From: JACCXM01 sp046328335
GTDB taxonomy: Bacteria > Chloroflexota > Chloroflexia > Thermomicrobiales > UBA6265
Length of the DNA stretch: 64,000 bases
Reading direction: 5' to 3'
Assembly (NCBI GenBank): GCA_046328335.1
Contig: JAXLWU010000003.1
Location: 1 to 64,000 of the forward strand
In this document: positions 50,375-58,729 of the stretch, piece after piece
Numbering within the stretch: position 1 is the stretch's first letter
How the letters are laid out: each line of letters opens with the position of its first letter
Translations under genes and position numbers: made by a program
Notes under the pieces: generated by a model
What the model was told of the DNA's origin: nothing
Seen by the model: the letters and a program-made list of their open reading frames with translations, nothing else
Database searches by the model: none

Positions 50375-50881
50375 CTACTCTGGATACCACCGGATGGGAG
50401 CGGGAAGTTGGCGCGGCGGCTCGATCGCTTCCAGCATGCACCCGAGAGCCTCGACCGTATCGAAGTAGGCGTAGGCGCCGTCGCCATCGACCCCAAGGCC
50501 ACGACCGGTCTGGATGGCTGGGAAGCCCAGCGCCTCCATTTCGGCAATGGCGTCGTCGATGTTGTCGACAAAGTATCCGAGGTGGTGCAGCCCTTCGCCG
50601 TGGACATCGAGATGCTCGGTGTAGACGTTCGGCTCGTCCCCAGGTTCGATCAGTTCGAAATTGAGATTGCCGGAATCGGCCGCCGCGAATTTGACCGCGG
50701 TTTCCTGAGACTGTCCGCGGAATCGCATGTCGGTTACCCAGTTCGGACCAAGATCGTGGATGCGCCAGGGACCGATGCCGAGGGCGCTCCACTGCGCCAG
50801 GGCGCGGTCGAGATCGCGGACCACCAGGCAGATCTGGCGAATGGTGGCGCCGTTTGGCAGGGTGCGGGACAGGAGTTCCAT
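50375..50881 (-). CDS. VOC-family protein, methylmalonyl-CoA epimerase-like
   Basis: 168 residues with two beta-alpha-beta-beta-beta units. I-R-Q-I-C-L-V-V-R-D-L-D-R-A-L opens the first and G-L-H-H-L-G-Y-F-V-D-N-I-D-D-A the second. Possible metal ligands are the His of H-H-L-G and the Glu of F-E-L-I-E-P and C-M-L-E-A-I-E. Similar to methylmalonyl-CoA epimerase and glyoxalase relatives, but the substrate is unclear. It follows the IolE-like gene by 17 bases, at the end of the ribose-type import operon. Confidence 0.85.
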   Translation of the reverse strand: MELLSRTLPNGATIRQICLVVRDLDRALAQWSALGIGPWRIHDLGPNWVTDMRFRGQSQETAVKFAAADSGNLNFELIEPGDEPNVYTEHLDVHGEGLHHLGYFVDNIDDAIAEMEALGFPAIQTGRGLGVDGDGAYAYFDTVEALGCMLEAIEPPRQLPAPIRWYPE

Positions 50882-50898
50882 CGATCGTACTCCGAAGC

Positions 50899-51834
50899 CT
50901 ACAGACCGAGTGCGGCCAGGTAATCCCGATTGCGGCGGGCGCTTTCCTTGGGGGTGCCCATCCCAGGCAGGATGTCCTGCTCGACGACGCCCCAGCCATC
51001 GTAGCCATGATCGAGCAGCCAGCGGACGACGCCGGGAAAATTGACAGCCCCCTTGCCTAGCTCCGAAAAAATACCGGCGCGCAACGCCTGGAAGTAATCC
51101 CAGTTTTCGGCTTTGGCCACCCGCGCCAGTTCCAGATCGGCGTCCTTGAAGTGGATGTACCAGATACGGTCGCCCCAGCGGTCGAGGATTTCGACCTCGG
51201 ATGGACCGGATTCACCGGCGCCGAACAGATAGTGCCCGGTGTCGAAGATCAATCCAAGCAGGTCGGGATCGGTGAGGGCGAGGAAGCGTTCGATTTCCGA
51301 CGGCGTTTCCACCCAGCCCGCGGAATGATGGTGGAACACCGAATAGAGACCGACTTCCTCGCGCACGGCACGGGCCACCGCTTCGGCCCGACCCGCGTAC
51401 CCCGCCCACTCGTCGACGGGCAACGCCATCTCCGGGGTGATCCGCCCGGCATTGAGGGTGCGCATCGGATCGGTGGCATTGTCGTCAGCGATGACGATGA
51501 ATGGTCCTTGGCGCCGGTCGCCACCGGGGACAACCGCGGCGAGCAGCCGCGCGACCTGCACGGCGTGCGCAATCCCCGGCTCGAGCGCGGCTGGATCGCG
51601 TAGCCGCACCGGGACAAATGCGCCGAGCATGGCGAGGCCGCGCCGATCCAATTCTGCCCGGAGTTCATCCGGGTCCGTCGGCATGAAGCCCCAGTCGCCG
51701 AGTTCCGTCCCCTCGTAGCCGGTTTCGGCGATTTCATCGAGAACGACGTCATACGGCAGTGGCTTCTGGTTGTACCCCTCGAACTCGAGCGCGCCCCAGG
51801 ATACGGGCGCATTGGCGATTCGGATGCGGCTCAT
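50899..51834 (-). CDS. IolE-like sugar isomerase/dehydratase (TIM barrel)
   Basis: 311 residues. The opening I-A-N-A-P-V-S-W-G-A-L-E and G-Y-E-G-T-E-L-G-D-W-G-F-M-P resemble inosose dehydratase (IolE) proteins, with V-F-H-H-H-S-A-G-W-V-E-T, L-I-F-D-T-G-H-Y-L-F-G and Y-I-H-F-K-D-A-D further on. Metal ligands are expected at the Glu, Asp and His in these blocks. The ATG at 51834 has AGGGGA upstream. It is coupled to a CUT2 importer, which would fit uptake and breakdown of inositol or a related polyol; without other iol genes this is tentative. Confidence 0.82.
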   Translation of the reverse strand: MSRIRIANAPVSWGALEFEGYNQKPLPYDVVLDEIAETGYEGTELGDWGFMPTDPDELRAELDRRGLAMLGAFVPVRLRDPAALEPGIAHAVQVARLLAAVVPGGDRRQGPFIVIADDNATDPMRTLNAGRITPEMALPVDEWAGYAGRAEAVARAVREEVGLYSVFHHHSAGWVETPSEIERFLALTDPDLLGLIFDTGHYLFGAGESGPSEVEILDRWGDRIWYIHFKDADLELARVAKAENWDYFQALRAGIFSELGKGAVNFPGVVRWLLDHGYDGWGVVEQDILPGMGTPKESARRNRDYLAALGL

Positions 51835-51865
51835 GCTTCCCCTGGTCTTTTCACGCTACGGCCGC

Positions 51866-52837
51866 TCAGCGGTCGATCGGCCGCTCGCGTACGGCATCGC
51901 GACCGTTGGCCTCGAATTCTCGCCCTTCGCGGCGGATTGTGGTGTCGGCCACGGCCTCCGCGCCAGTCGCGCCGGAGGCGGCATCCCGCCGGGCGAACTC
52001 TTCCAGTTCGTGGCCAAGTTCGTCGAGCGCTTCACCACCGGCCATCATCTGCACGACCTCTTCCCGCGTCACGGCCGTCTTGGCGAAGGTGCCGTACGAC
52101 CGGCCGCGATTGAGGATGGTGAAGCGGTCGGAGATGGGGTAGGCGTGATGGACATTGTGGGTGATGAAGATCACGCCGAGATTACGGGCGCGCGCTTGAG
52201 CGATGTAGCGCAGCACCACCCCCGCTTCCTTGACGCCGAGCGCGGCGGTTGGCTCGTCCAGGATGAGCACTCGCGCCCCAAAGTAGACGGCGCGAGCGAT
52301 GGCGACCGATTGGCGTTCTCCTCCAGAGAGGGTGCCTACGGGATGCTCCGGATCGCGAATCTCGATCCCCATCTTGTGCAACTCTTCACGGGTGATCGCA
52401 TTCGCCTTGGCGAGATCGAAGCGGCGAAATGGTCCCCACCCTTTCTCCGGTTCCTGACCGAGGAAAAAATTGCGCGAGATGCCCATCAGCGGGATCATCG
52501 CCAGATCCTGATAGACCGTGGCAATGCCCCGCGCCAGCGCCTCCCGCGGCGAGTTGAAGTGGACCTCTTCGTCGCCGACGAGATAGCGCCCCTGGTCAGG
52601 CTGATACACCCCGGAGAGGATCTTGATCAAGGTCGATTTGCCAGCGCCGTTATCGCCCAACAGGGCGTGAACCTCGCCTGCCTTGAGGTCGATGGAAACA
52701 TCTTCCAGCGCGATCACCGAACCGAAGTACTTTGATGCGTTCTCAAGTGCCAGCAGGCGGCTCCCAGTTGGAACTTCGAGAACGGAATCGGAGTTGTGAG
52801 CATTCGTGGCTGTTTTCAGCGCGGTGTTACTGGTCAT
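51866..52837 (-). CDS. CUT2 sugar ABC transporter ATPase, single-domain (FrcA-like)
   Basis: 323 residues. Walker A is G-D-N-G-A-G-K-S-T, the signature L-S-G-G-E-R-Q-S and Walker B V-L-I-L-D-E-P-T-A-A-L-G. Only one nucleotide-binding domain is present, unlike the ~500-residue RbsA, so two copies would be needed per transporter, as in FrcA. A 60-residue acidic/Ala-rich C-terminal tail follows. Overlaps the permease stop by four bases. Confidence 0.9.
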   Translation of the reverse strand: MTSNTALKTATNAHNSDSVLEVPTGSRLLALENASKYFGSVIALEDVSIDLKAGEVHALLGDNGAGKSTLIKILSGVYQPDQGRYLVGDEEVHFNSPREALARGIATVYQDLAMIPLMGISRNFFLGQEPEKGWGPFRRFDLAKANAITREELHKMGIEIRDPEHPVGTLSGGERQSVAIARAVYFGARVLILDEPTAALGVKEAGVVLRYIAQARARNLGVIFITHNVHHAYPISDRFTILNRGRSYGTFAKTAVTREEVVQMMAGGEALDELGHELEEFARRDAASGATGAEAVADTTIRREGREFEANGRDAVRERPIDR

Positions 52838-53901
52838 TGGCGGACTCCCAGTGCACGCTGTCGCACGTAGCGGTTGACGAGCACGGCGGCGAGCAACATC
52901 GCGCCAAGCACGGCTTGGACCCAGTCGGCATCAATGCCGGCAAAGACCACGCCCTGGCGGACCATGCCGTAGATCAACGCCCCTAGTACCGCGCCGATGA
53001 CCGTGCCATACCCGCCGGTGAGGAGGACACCGCCGATGACGGCGGCGATGATGGCGTAGAACTCGCGCTGCTCCCCACGCAAAACGTCGGCGCTGCCGGC
53101 CGTTGCCACCTCGATCATCGAGACGAGCCAGGCCGCGAGGGCGGTGTTCATGAAGAGGAGAATCTTCACCCGATCGACCGGTACGCCAACCATCCTGGCC
53201 GCGATCGCATTGCCGCCGACCGCGAAAATCCAGTTGCCAAACTGGGTACGAAGCAAGACCCAGGCAGAGACAGCCGCCACCAGGATCCACCAGAGGATCG
53301 ATACCGGGAACGCCGCGCCGAAGAGCATGAAATCGGCGCCGAAGAGTTTCGCCGCTTCCTCGAATCCCGGGAGTTTCTTCAAGCCTCCAACCTGCGTCCT
53401 GCCGGTGATGAGGCGGGTCATGCCGACCGTGACTCCCCGGATGATGAAGAGTGAGGCAAGAGTGACGATAAACGAAGGCAACCCAGTACGGACGACGACC
53501 AATCCGTTGAGAAACCCGACGGCAAGCGCGAATACGAGCGCAAGAGCCACGCCCCACCAGAAGCTGACACCGAGTTCAGTGGGGACCAATGCCGCGATGA
53601 CGCTGCAGGCGCCGATCATTGAACCGACGGAGAGATCAAACTCCCCAGCGATCATCAGCAAGGCGACGGCAACGGCGAGGATGCCGAGTTGGGCCGCGAC
53701 CTCGAGATAGGTCGCCGCGCCTCGGGCGGAGACGAACCCGCGATCCCAGGCCAGGATGGCGAAGACGATCCAGACGATGATTGCCCCGAAGAGTGCTCCC
53801 ACTTCCGGCCGTAACAGGAGCCGCCGCCAGGGAGAAATCTCCTTGCTGCGGGCTGCCTCCCGGATCGCTTGTGGATCGGCGGCCGTTGCCTGACTGGACA
53901 T
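52834..53901 (-). CDS. CUT2 sugar ABC transporter permease (FrcC/RbsC-like)
   Basis: 355 residues, about ten membrane segments. Family blocks are A-G-E-F-D-L-S-V-G-S-M-I-G, G-L-P-S-F-I-V-T-L-A-S-L and F-A-V-G-G-N-A-I-A-A-R. The ATG at 53901 starts M-S-S-Q-A-T; a TTG at 53925 is less likely. Inner-membrane channel of the importer. It is separated from the binding-protein gene by ~300 bases with a strong hairpin. Confidence 0.92.
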   Translation of the reverse strand: MSSQATAADPQAIREAARSKEISPWRRLLLRPEVGALFGAIIVWIVFAILAWDRGFVSARGAATYLEVAAQLGILAVAVALLMIAGEFDLSVGSMIGACSVIAALVPTELGVSFWWGVALALVFALAVGFLNGLVVVRTGLPSFIVTLASLFIIRGVTVGMTRLITGRTQVGGLKKLPGFEEAAKLFGADFMLFGAAFPVSILWWILVAAVSAWVLLRTQFGNWIFAVGGNAIAARMVGVPVDRVKILLFMNTALAAWLVSMIEVATAGSADVLRGEQREFYAIIAAVIGGVLLTGGYGTVIGAVLGALIYGMVRQGVVFAGIDADWVQAVLGAMLLAAVLVNRYVRQRALGVRQ

Positions 53902-54053
53902 CGTTGTCTCACTCCGCCGTTTCAAGAATTCCCGACTTGGACCTTGTTTGCCCGTTCGCGGGGATCACATTGGACCACTCCCCCGCTGCCGTCCGATAAC
54001 GGGAGGTATGGTGATTTCGCCGCGTGAACCCTCATCCCAACCCCTCACCCCAA

Positions 54054-54081
54054 CCCCTCTCCCATCGCGATGGGAGAGGGG
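54054..54081. terminator. 28-bp perfect palindrome between binding-protein and permease genes
   Basis: CCCCTCTCCCATCG followed directly by its reverse complement to 54081; on the plus strand it is followed by TTTT. On the minus strand, in which the flanking genes run, it lies 116 bases after the binding-protein stop (54197) without a U-tract. The preceding plus-strand sequence CCCTCATCCCAACCCCTCAC links it to the elements at 3233 and 16983. The rest of 53902-54196 shows nothing else. Confidence 0.65.
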
Positions 54082-54196
54082 TTTTCGGCTCAGTTCGTGC
54101 CGGTCAGACCGGGTGAAGATGCTCGATTGCAGCCATACCTCCCCAATCAGCCGCTGCCGCGGGAAAGGGGTCCAACCGGTCACATTGGCGCGGACG

Positions 54197-55165
54197 CTAG
54201 CGGGTGCCGGCCTGGGAGAGAGCGATGACGCGCTCGGCGGTGTCCTGCGTCACGAAGCCAGGGCCGGTCATGATGATCGGGTTGGCAACGGTGTTCAGGT
54301 TCCGCGCATAGAGAGTGAGGAGCACGACCGGCAGGTATCCCTGCAGATACTGCTGCTGGTCGATCGCAAAGAGCATATTGCCGTCGCGGATCGCCTCGAG
54401 AACCTCAGGCGAGAGATCGAAGGTGGCGAGCTTGATGTCGCCGGTCTTGCCCATCGAGTCGAGCGCGGCCATCGCGGGCGCGGCGCCGGTTGGCCCGAGG
54501 GTGAGAATGCCGTTGATCTCGGGATCAGCGGTCAGCGCCGCCTCGATCGCCTGCTGGGCGCCGGTCGGATCGGAAATCTCGACCGCAAGGACTTCGACCG
54601 ATCCGCCAGCCTTGGTGATGGCGTCGGTGAAGCCACGGCAACGCTCGTCAAGCGCGGCGTTGCCGACTTCCTGATTGACGCAAAGCGCCTTGGTCACACC
54701 GGAATCGGCCATGCGCTGGCCGCCGCCGAGACCGGCTTCGTATTCGGTCTGCCCGACGTGGTTGAGCACGCCGAGTTCCGCGGCGACATCGGACCCGGAG
54801 TTCATGGAAATGACCGGGATGCCGGCGGCGACGGCGGCCTTGATGGAATCGCCGAGGGCTTCGGCGTCGGGAATGGAGACGACCAGTCCGTCCGGCTTGG
54901 AGGCGACGGCGGCATCGATCAACTGGGCCATCGCGACCATATCGAAGGTCTGGGGCGCCTGGTACTCGACGGTCACACCGAGGTCTTTGCCCGCCTGGGC
55001 GGCGCCGTTCTGCACGACCGACCAGAAGGGGTCGGCGGCCTGCCCGTGAGAAACGACGACGATGCGGATCTCGTCGTCCTGTGCCGCGGCTGGCTGGACG
55101 AAGGCACTCATCCCGCTCAACATCACCACGGCGAGGACCGCGAACAAGCTGACGATGCGGTTCAT
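54197..55165 (-). CDS. CUT2 sugar ABC transporter substrate-binding protein (RbsB-like)
   Basis: 322 residues. A Sec signal peptide ends P-A-A-A-Q-D-D. The periplasmic-binding-protein type 1 fold is shown by I-V-V-V-S-H-G-Q-A-A-D-P-F-W, the segment A-Q-L-I-D-A-A-V-A-S-K-P-D-G-L and G-I-P-V-I-S-M-N-S-G. I-T-G-type linkers and A-I-D-Q-Q-Q-Y-L-Q-G-Y follow, typical of ribose/fructose-type proteins. The ATG at 55165 has a strong GGAGGAG site. First gene of the operon that ends with the VOC gene. Confidence 0.92.
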   Translation of the reverse strand: MNRIVSLFAVLAVVMLSGMSAFVQPAAAQDDEIRIVVVSHGQAADPFWSVVQNGAAQAGKDLGVTVEYQAPQTFDMVAMAQLIDAAVASKPDGLVVSIPDAEALGDSIKAAVAAGIPVISMNSGSDVAAELGVLNHVGQTEYEAGLGGGQRMADSGVTKALCVNQEVGNAALDERCRGFTDAITKAGGSVEVLAVEISDPTGAQQAIEAALTADPEINGILTLGPTGAAPAMAALDSMGKTGDIKLATFDLSPEVLEAIRDGNMLFAIDQQQYLQGYLPVVLLTLYARNLNTVANPIIMTGPGFVTQDTAERVIALSQAGTR

Positions 55166-55491
55166 TGGCTCCTCCGGAATTCCTACGGGCGCCGGGTCGC
55201 CGTCGACCCGAGCCGATTCACCAAAAACTCAGCGCGTCGATTCGTCGCCGCTCTCCTCCTTCCCGACCGCGCCCGTATGCGTCGTGTCCGCCTCTGGCGC
55301 CGTCGCATCGGCTGCTGACCGCCGGTGATACCGGGATGCGTTTCGGTCATTCCTGTAGGGTTCGGCTCGCGTGGCGCGCCGCTCCGTTGCGGAATGGCGG
55401 GATCATAACCCAGCATGGAATGGAAGTCTCGCCACTCACTACCGAGGATTCGACGATGGCTGCGAGACGGTGGGGCGAGTCGCGCATTTGG
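55166..55491. other. Intergenic region without a recognised gene
   Basis: 326 bases between the P450 stop and the binding-protein start. It should hold the promoter of the CUT2 operon, but no convincing boxes were found and no gene-like frame is visible. Confidence 0.5.
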
Positions 55492-56700
55492 TCAGTCACG
55501 AAGCCGTTCGAACGTGACTGGAAGATGACTCGGACCGCGAAGAACAGCATTGGGCCGGTAGGGCGGGGGATCCTCGACAAGGACCGGATTGACGAGGCGG
55601 CGGGCCAGGGACGCCAGCGCGATCTGACCCTCGATGCGGGCCAAGGGCGCACCGACGCAGTAATGCACCCCGCTGCTGAAGCCGAGGTGCTCGTTGTCCG
55701 GCCGATCCGGCCAGAATCGGTCCGGTTCGGGAAACCGCTGCGGATCCCGATTGGCCGCGGCGAAGAGAAGGCGCAATCCGGCTCCCTTGGGGATGGCGAC
55801 GCCATCGAGTTCGATGTCGGCCAGGGCAAACCGGTTGAGGAATTGCACCGGCGGTTCGAAGCGGAGCGTTTCCTCGACCACGATCGGGGCACGGTCCGAA
55901 TTGTCGCGCAGTCGTGCGAGTTCTTCCGGATTCCGGAGTAGAGTCAACGTGCCGTTGGCGATGAGGTTGACGGTCGTTTCGTGCCCGGCGATGAGCAGCA
56001 GCACCATCGTGATCACCAGATCGGCGTCGTCCATCCGGCCGGAAGGATCGTCGCCGACGGCGAGTCCGGAGAGGAGATCGTCCCCGGGATGTTCGCGGCG
56101 ATCCACGATCAGTGCGCGCATGTAGTTGGCCAGTTCCTGGGCGGACACGAGGGCTGACATAGAGGTCGTTTCGCCTGGATCGGGATCGAGCGCGTGCGCG
56201 AGAGTATCCGCCCAGACATGAAATTTCGGCTCATCCTCGCGCGGGACGCCAAGCAGTTCGCAGATCACCGTCACTGGCAGCGGATACGCGAAATCCGCGA
56301 CCACGTCGATCGCGCCAGCCTCCCGTTTGGCATCGAGCAGTTCGTCGACGAGGGCGTCGATGCGGCCGTGCATGGCGTTGATCCGCGCTGGCGTGAACTG
56401 GTGCGTGACCAGGCGTCGCAGGCGGGTGTGCTCGGGTGGGTCAAGAAAGAGGAACGGTCGGGGTTCGAGTTGCTGCAAGGGCTTCATCGGAACGTCACTC
56501 TTCCGCTGGTCCTTGCTCATCCGCGGATCGTGGAGCAGGGCCAGCGCCTCGGGATAGGTGCTGACCGCATAGAAGTTGTCTTCCAAGGGCGCGACTGGGG
56601 TCTGCCGCATCTCGGCATAAAGCGGGTACGGATTGGCGCGATTGGCGTCGTCGAGAATCTGGGCGAAGATCTCGACTGGGGTTCGTGTCGTCTCGGGCAT
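55492..56700 (-). CDS. Cytochrome P450
   Basis: Soluble bacterial P450, 402 residues, inserting one oxygen atom into a substrate. The I-helix is L-L-I-A-G-H-E-T-T-V, the K-helix E-x-x-R is in E-E-T-L-R-F-E-P-P, and the heme-binding loop is F-S-S-G-V-H-Y-C-V-G-A-P-L-A-R with the ligand Cys near residue 348. The ATG at 56700 has GAGGAGG upstream; a longer frame upstream runs through a repeat element and is not used. Its redox partners (ferredoxin and reductase) are the next genes upstream, giving a complete class I system. Substrate unknown. Confidence 0.95.
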   Translation of the reverse strand: MPETTRTPVEIFAQILDDANRANPYPLYAEMRQTPVAPLEDNFYAVSTYPEALALLHDPRMSKDQRKSDVPMKPLQQLEPRPFLFLDPPEHTRLRRLVTHQFTPARINAMHGRIDALVDELLDAKREAGAIDVVADFAYPLPVTVICELLGVPREDEPKFHVWADTLAHALDPDPGETTSMSALVSAQELANYMRALIVDRREHPGDDLLSGLAVGDDPSGRMDDADLVITMVLLLIAGHETTVNLIANGTLTLLRNPEELARLRDNSDRAPIVVEETLRFEPPVQFLNRFALADIELDGVAIPKGAGLRLLFAAANRDPQRFPEPDRFWPDRPDNEHLGFSSGVHYCVGAPLARIEGQIALASLARRLVNPVLVEDPPPYRPNAVLRGPSHLPVTFERLRD

Positions 56701-56735
56701 CTGTGGCCTCCTCTCTATAGCGACGTGCAGGAGTG

Positions 56736-56820
56736 GTGTCGTCCCGAGGAACGAGGAACCTCGGCCGTCGCGCTCACTACCGCAGTGAACGAGATTCTTC
56801 GCCGCGGCGCGGAACGACAC
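56736..56820 (-). repeat. Dispersed palindromic repeat, copy 7 (reversed)
   Basis: Starts GTGTCGTCCCGAGGAACGAG and ends CGGCGCGGAACGACAC. Orientation as in copies 5 and 6. It lies in the 156-base gap between the ferredoxin reductase stop and the P450 start. Confidence 0.75.
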
Positions 56821-56856
56821 GTCGTTCGCTCGTCACCCTGTCGCCGTCGCTCGGAA

Positions 56857-58293
56857 CTACAGCGGGTGCGGTCCCGCGGGAACCCGCGGATCTTCCAGTT
56901 GGGCGCGAGATGGAACCTGTGCTCGCGGCAGCGGTGGTTCGATTGGCGCCGGCGGCGAGGCCGGACCCGGTCCAGTGGCGCGGGCGGTTGCGCTGTGCGT
57001 CGATTGACCGGGTGGCGGAAATCCCGCCGGGCGAATCTCGGCCTCCGCGGGTAGGTCCATCGCATCGCGCGTCGGTGGAAACGGAGCGCGCGTGAGCACG
57101 AGCGACTGGTAATAGTCGAGCCAGCGCGGCGAGTTGACCGCAACCGCGGCGACGACCCGTCCCCTACCGCCGTAGACCGCGATGAAGCGCTGCTCGGCGG
57201 GAGAACCTTGAACTACCAGGATTTCGTCGGCGATGGTGGGGAGTCCGACCGACTTGATATTGAGTCCAAACTGGTTGGACCAGAAGGAGGGCAGCGCGTT
57301 GTGGGCGCGCCTCTCCGCCGCTGGTCTGACCATATTGTGCGCGGCGACGCCGGCCTGGCGCACGGCATTGTCCCAATGCTCGACCGAGATCAGCTGCCCG
57401 TCGAACAGAGGGTGCGGCCAGCGAGCAACGTCGCCAGCGACAAATACGTCATCGAGCACGATCCCCTCGGCGCTGAAGACGCGGCAGGACGCGTCGCAGA
57501 CGACCCCGCGGCCATCGGCGGCCAATCCCGAACCCTGGAGCCATTCCGTATTGCGCAGCGCACCCAGCGCCATCACCACGACGTCGACATCGAGTACGTC
57601 GCCATCGGAGAGATGGGCGCGACGGACGCGGCCGTCTCCTTCCAGTTTCATCACGCTCACGCCGGTGCGCAGATCGACGCCGTAGCGGCGCTGTCGCCGC
57701 GCGGCAGCACCTCCCGCCGTTCCACCGAGCGCGCCAGCGAGCGGGGCAGGACCACGCTCGGCCAGGGTGACCGCCAATCCGAGTTCGCGGCAGACCGATG
57801 CGACTTCCGATCCGATGAAGCCACCACCGACGATCAGGACGCGATTCGGACCGGCGGCGAGCCGCGCCCGTAGTCCCGCGGCGTCATCCAGCGTGCGGAT
57901 GGTGAAGACGCCGTCCATGCTCCCTTCGACCTCGTTGGGCCAGGGCCGGGCGCGGGTCCCGGTCGTGATCAACAAACGGTCGAACGCGACGTCCTGACCA
58001 TCGGCGAGGAGGACGCGGCGCTGCCTCAGATCGAGCCCTGCGGCCGCGACGCCGAGCCGCCATTCAGCATCGAGCGGTACGAACATCGGCAAGAAGGCAT
58101 GATCGACCGGCAGCCAGCCGCTGAGGATCGTTTTCGAGAGCGGGGGACGATCATATGGCGCGTGCGGCTCGTCGCCGATGAGGGTGAGCGGACCGGAGAA
58201 TCCCTCCTGCCGCAATGCTTCCGCGGCGCGAAGACCGGCGAGTGACGCGCCGACGATGACAATGCGACCATTGAATGCGCCGTTCGCCGTCAT
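56857..58293 (-). CDS. FAD-dependent ferredoxin reductase with Pro-rich tail
   Basis: NAD(P)H-dependent reductase of the putidaredoxin/rhodocoxin reductase type, 478 residues. The FAD motif is V-I-V-G-A-S-L-A-G-L near residue 11, with P-Y-D-R-P-P-L-S-K; the NAD motif is V-L-I-V-G-G-G-F-I-G-S-E; the second FAD contact is V-F-V-A-G-D-V-A-R-W. Family members usually end near residue 400. Here the last ~60 residues are Pro/Ala-rich (G-P-G-P-A-S-P-P-A-P-I-E-P-P-L-P), probably a disordered tail. The ATG overlaps the ferredoxin stop by four bases. Confidence 0.92.
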   Translation of the reverse strand: MTANGAFNGRIVIVGASLAGLRAAEALRQEGFSGPLTLIGDEPHAPYDRPPLSKTILSGWLPVDHAFLPMFVPLDAEWRLGVAAAGLDLRQRRVLLADGQDVAFDRLLITTGTRARPWPNEVEGSMDGVFTIRTLDDAAGLRARLAAGPNRVLIVGGGFIGSEVASVCRELGLAVTLAERGPAPLAGALGGTAGGAAARRQRRYGVDLRTGVSVMKLEGDGRVRRAHLSDGDVLDVDVVVMALGALRNTEWLQGSGLAADGRGVVCDASCRVFSAEGIVLDDVFVAGDVARWPHPLFDGQLISVEHWDNAVRQAGVAAHNMVRPAAERRAHNALPSFWSNQFGLNIKSVGLPTIADEILVVQGSPAEQRFIAVYGGRGRVVAAVAVNSPRWLDYYQSLVLTRAPFPPTRDAMDLPAEAEIRPAGFPPPGQSTHSATARATGPGPASPPAPIEPPLPRAQVPSRAQLEDPRVPAGPHPL

Positions 58294-58511
58294 GACTGCC
58301 TCGCGGTCGGGTTTGCGTCATCAGGCAGACCAATGCGGATGGCCTGGACCGGGCAGGCGGCAACCGCGCGCTCGACCCGCTCGCGCTCACGTTCGTCCGG
58401 GGCATAGTCGAATTCCAGCGACTCCTCGCCGTTGAGGCGAAAGACCGCTGGCGCGGCGTAGACGCACTGCGCGTAACTCTGACAGCGAACCAGATCGACG
58501 ATGATGCGCAT
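58290..58511 (-). CDS. [3Fe-4S]-type ferredoxin of the P450 system
   Basis: 73 residues. The Cys pattern is C10-x5-C16 (C-Q-S-Y-A-Q-C) and a later C-P (A-A-C-P-V-Q-A-I), so only three cluster Cys are present and the fourth position is Tyr/Ala. This is the usual form of P450-linked [3Fe-4S] ferredoxins. It passes electrons from the reductase to the P450. First gene of the three-gene operon; ATG preceded by GGGAGG. Confidence 0.92.
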   Translation of the reverse strand: MRIIVDLVRCQSYAQCVYAAPAVFRLNGEESLEFDYAPDERERERVERAVAACPVQAIRIGLPDDANPTARQS

Positions 58512-58729
58512 AGAGGCCTCCCTTCGTTTCCATAGATGCTGAAGCGGCGATTGGAGATCGCGACGAACAAGACGTTGGACGCGGCGAATCCCGCCTGCGT
58601 GTTTATCACGCGAGTGTGCGGATTGGTCAACTACGTATGTATTTCATCGAAAACGATCAGCAACAACAGAGGAGCCGGTGGGTCGTTCGCTTTCTTCGGA
58701 GGGGAGTGGTTGGCCGGCACTCGTCGGCA

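Noticed and set aside
56701..56820. N-terminal extension of the P450 to 56820
   Set aside because: It translates the dispersed repeat (S-F-R-A-A-A-K-N-L), which gives the same pseudo-peptide at other copies; the ATG at 56700 has a good ribosome site.
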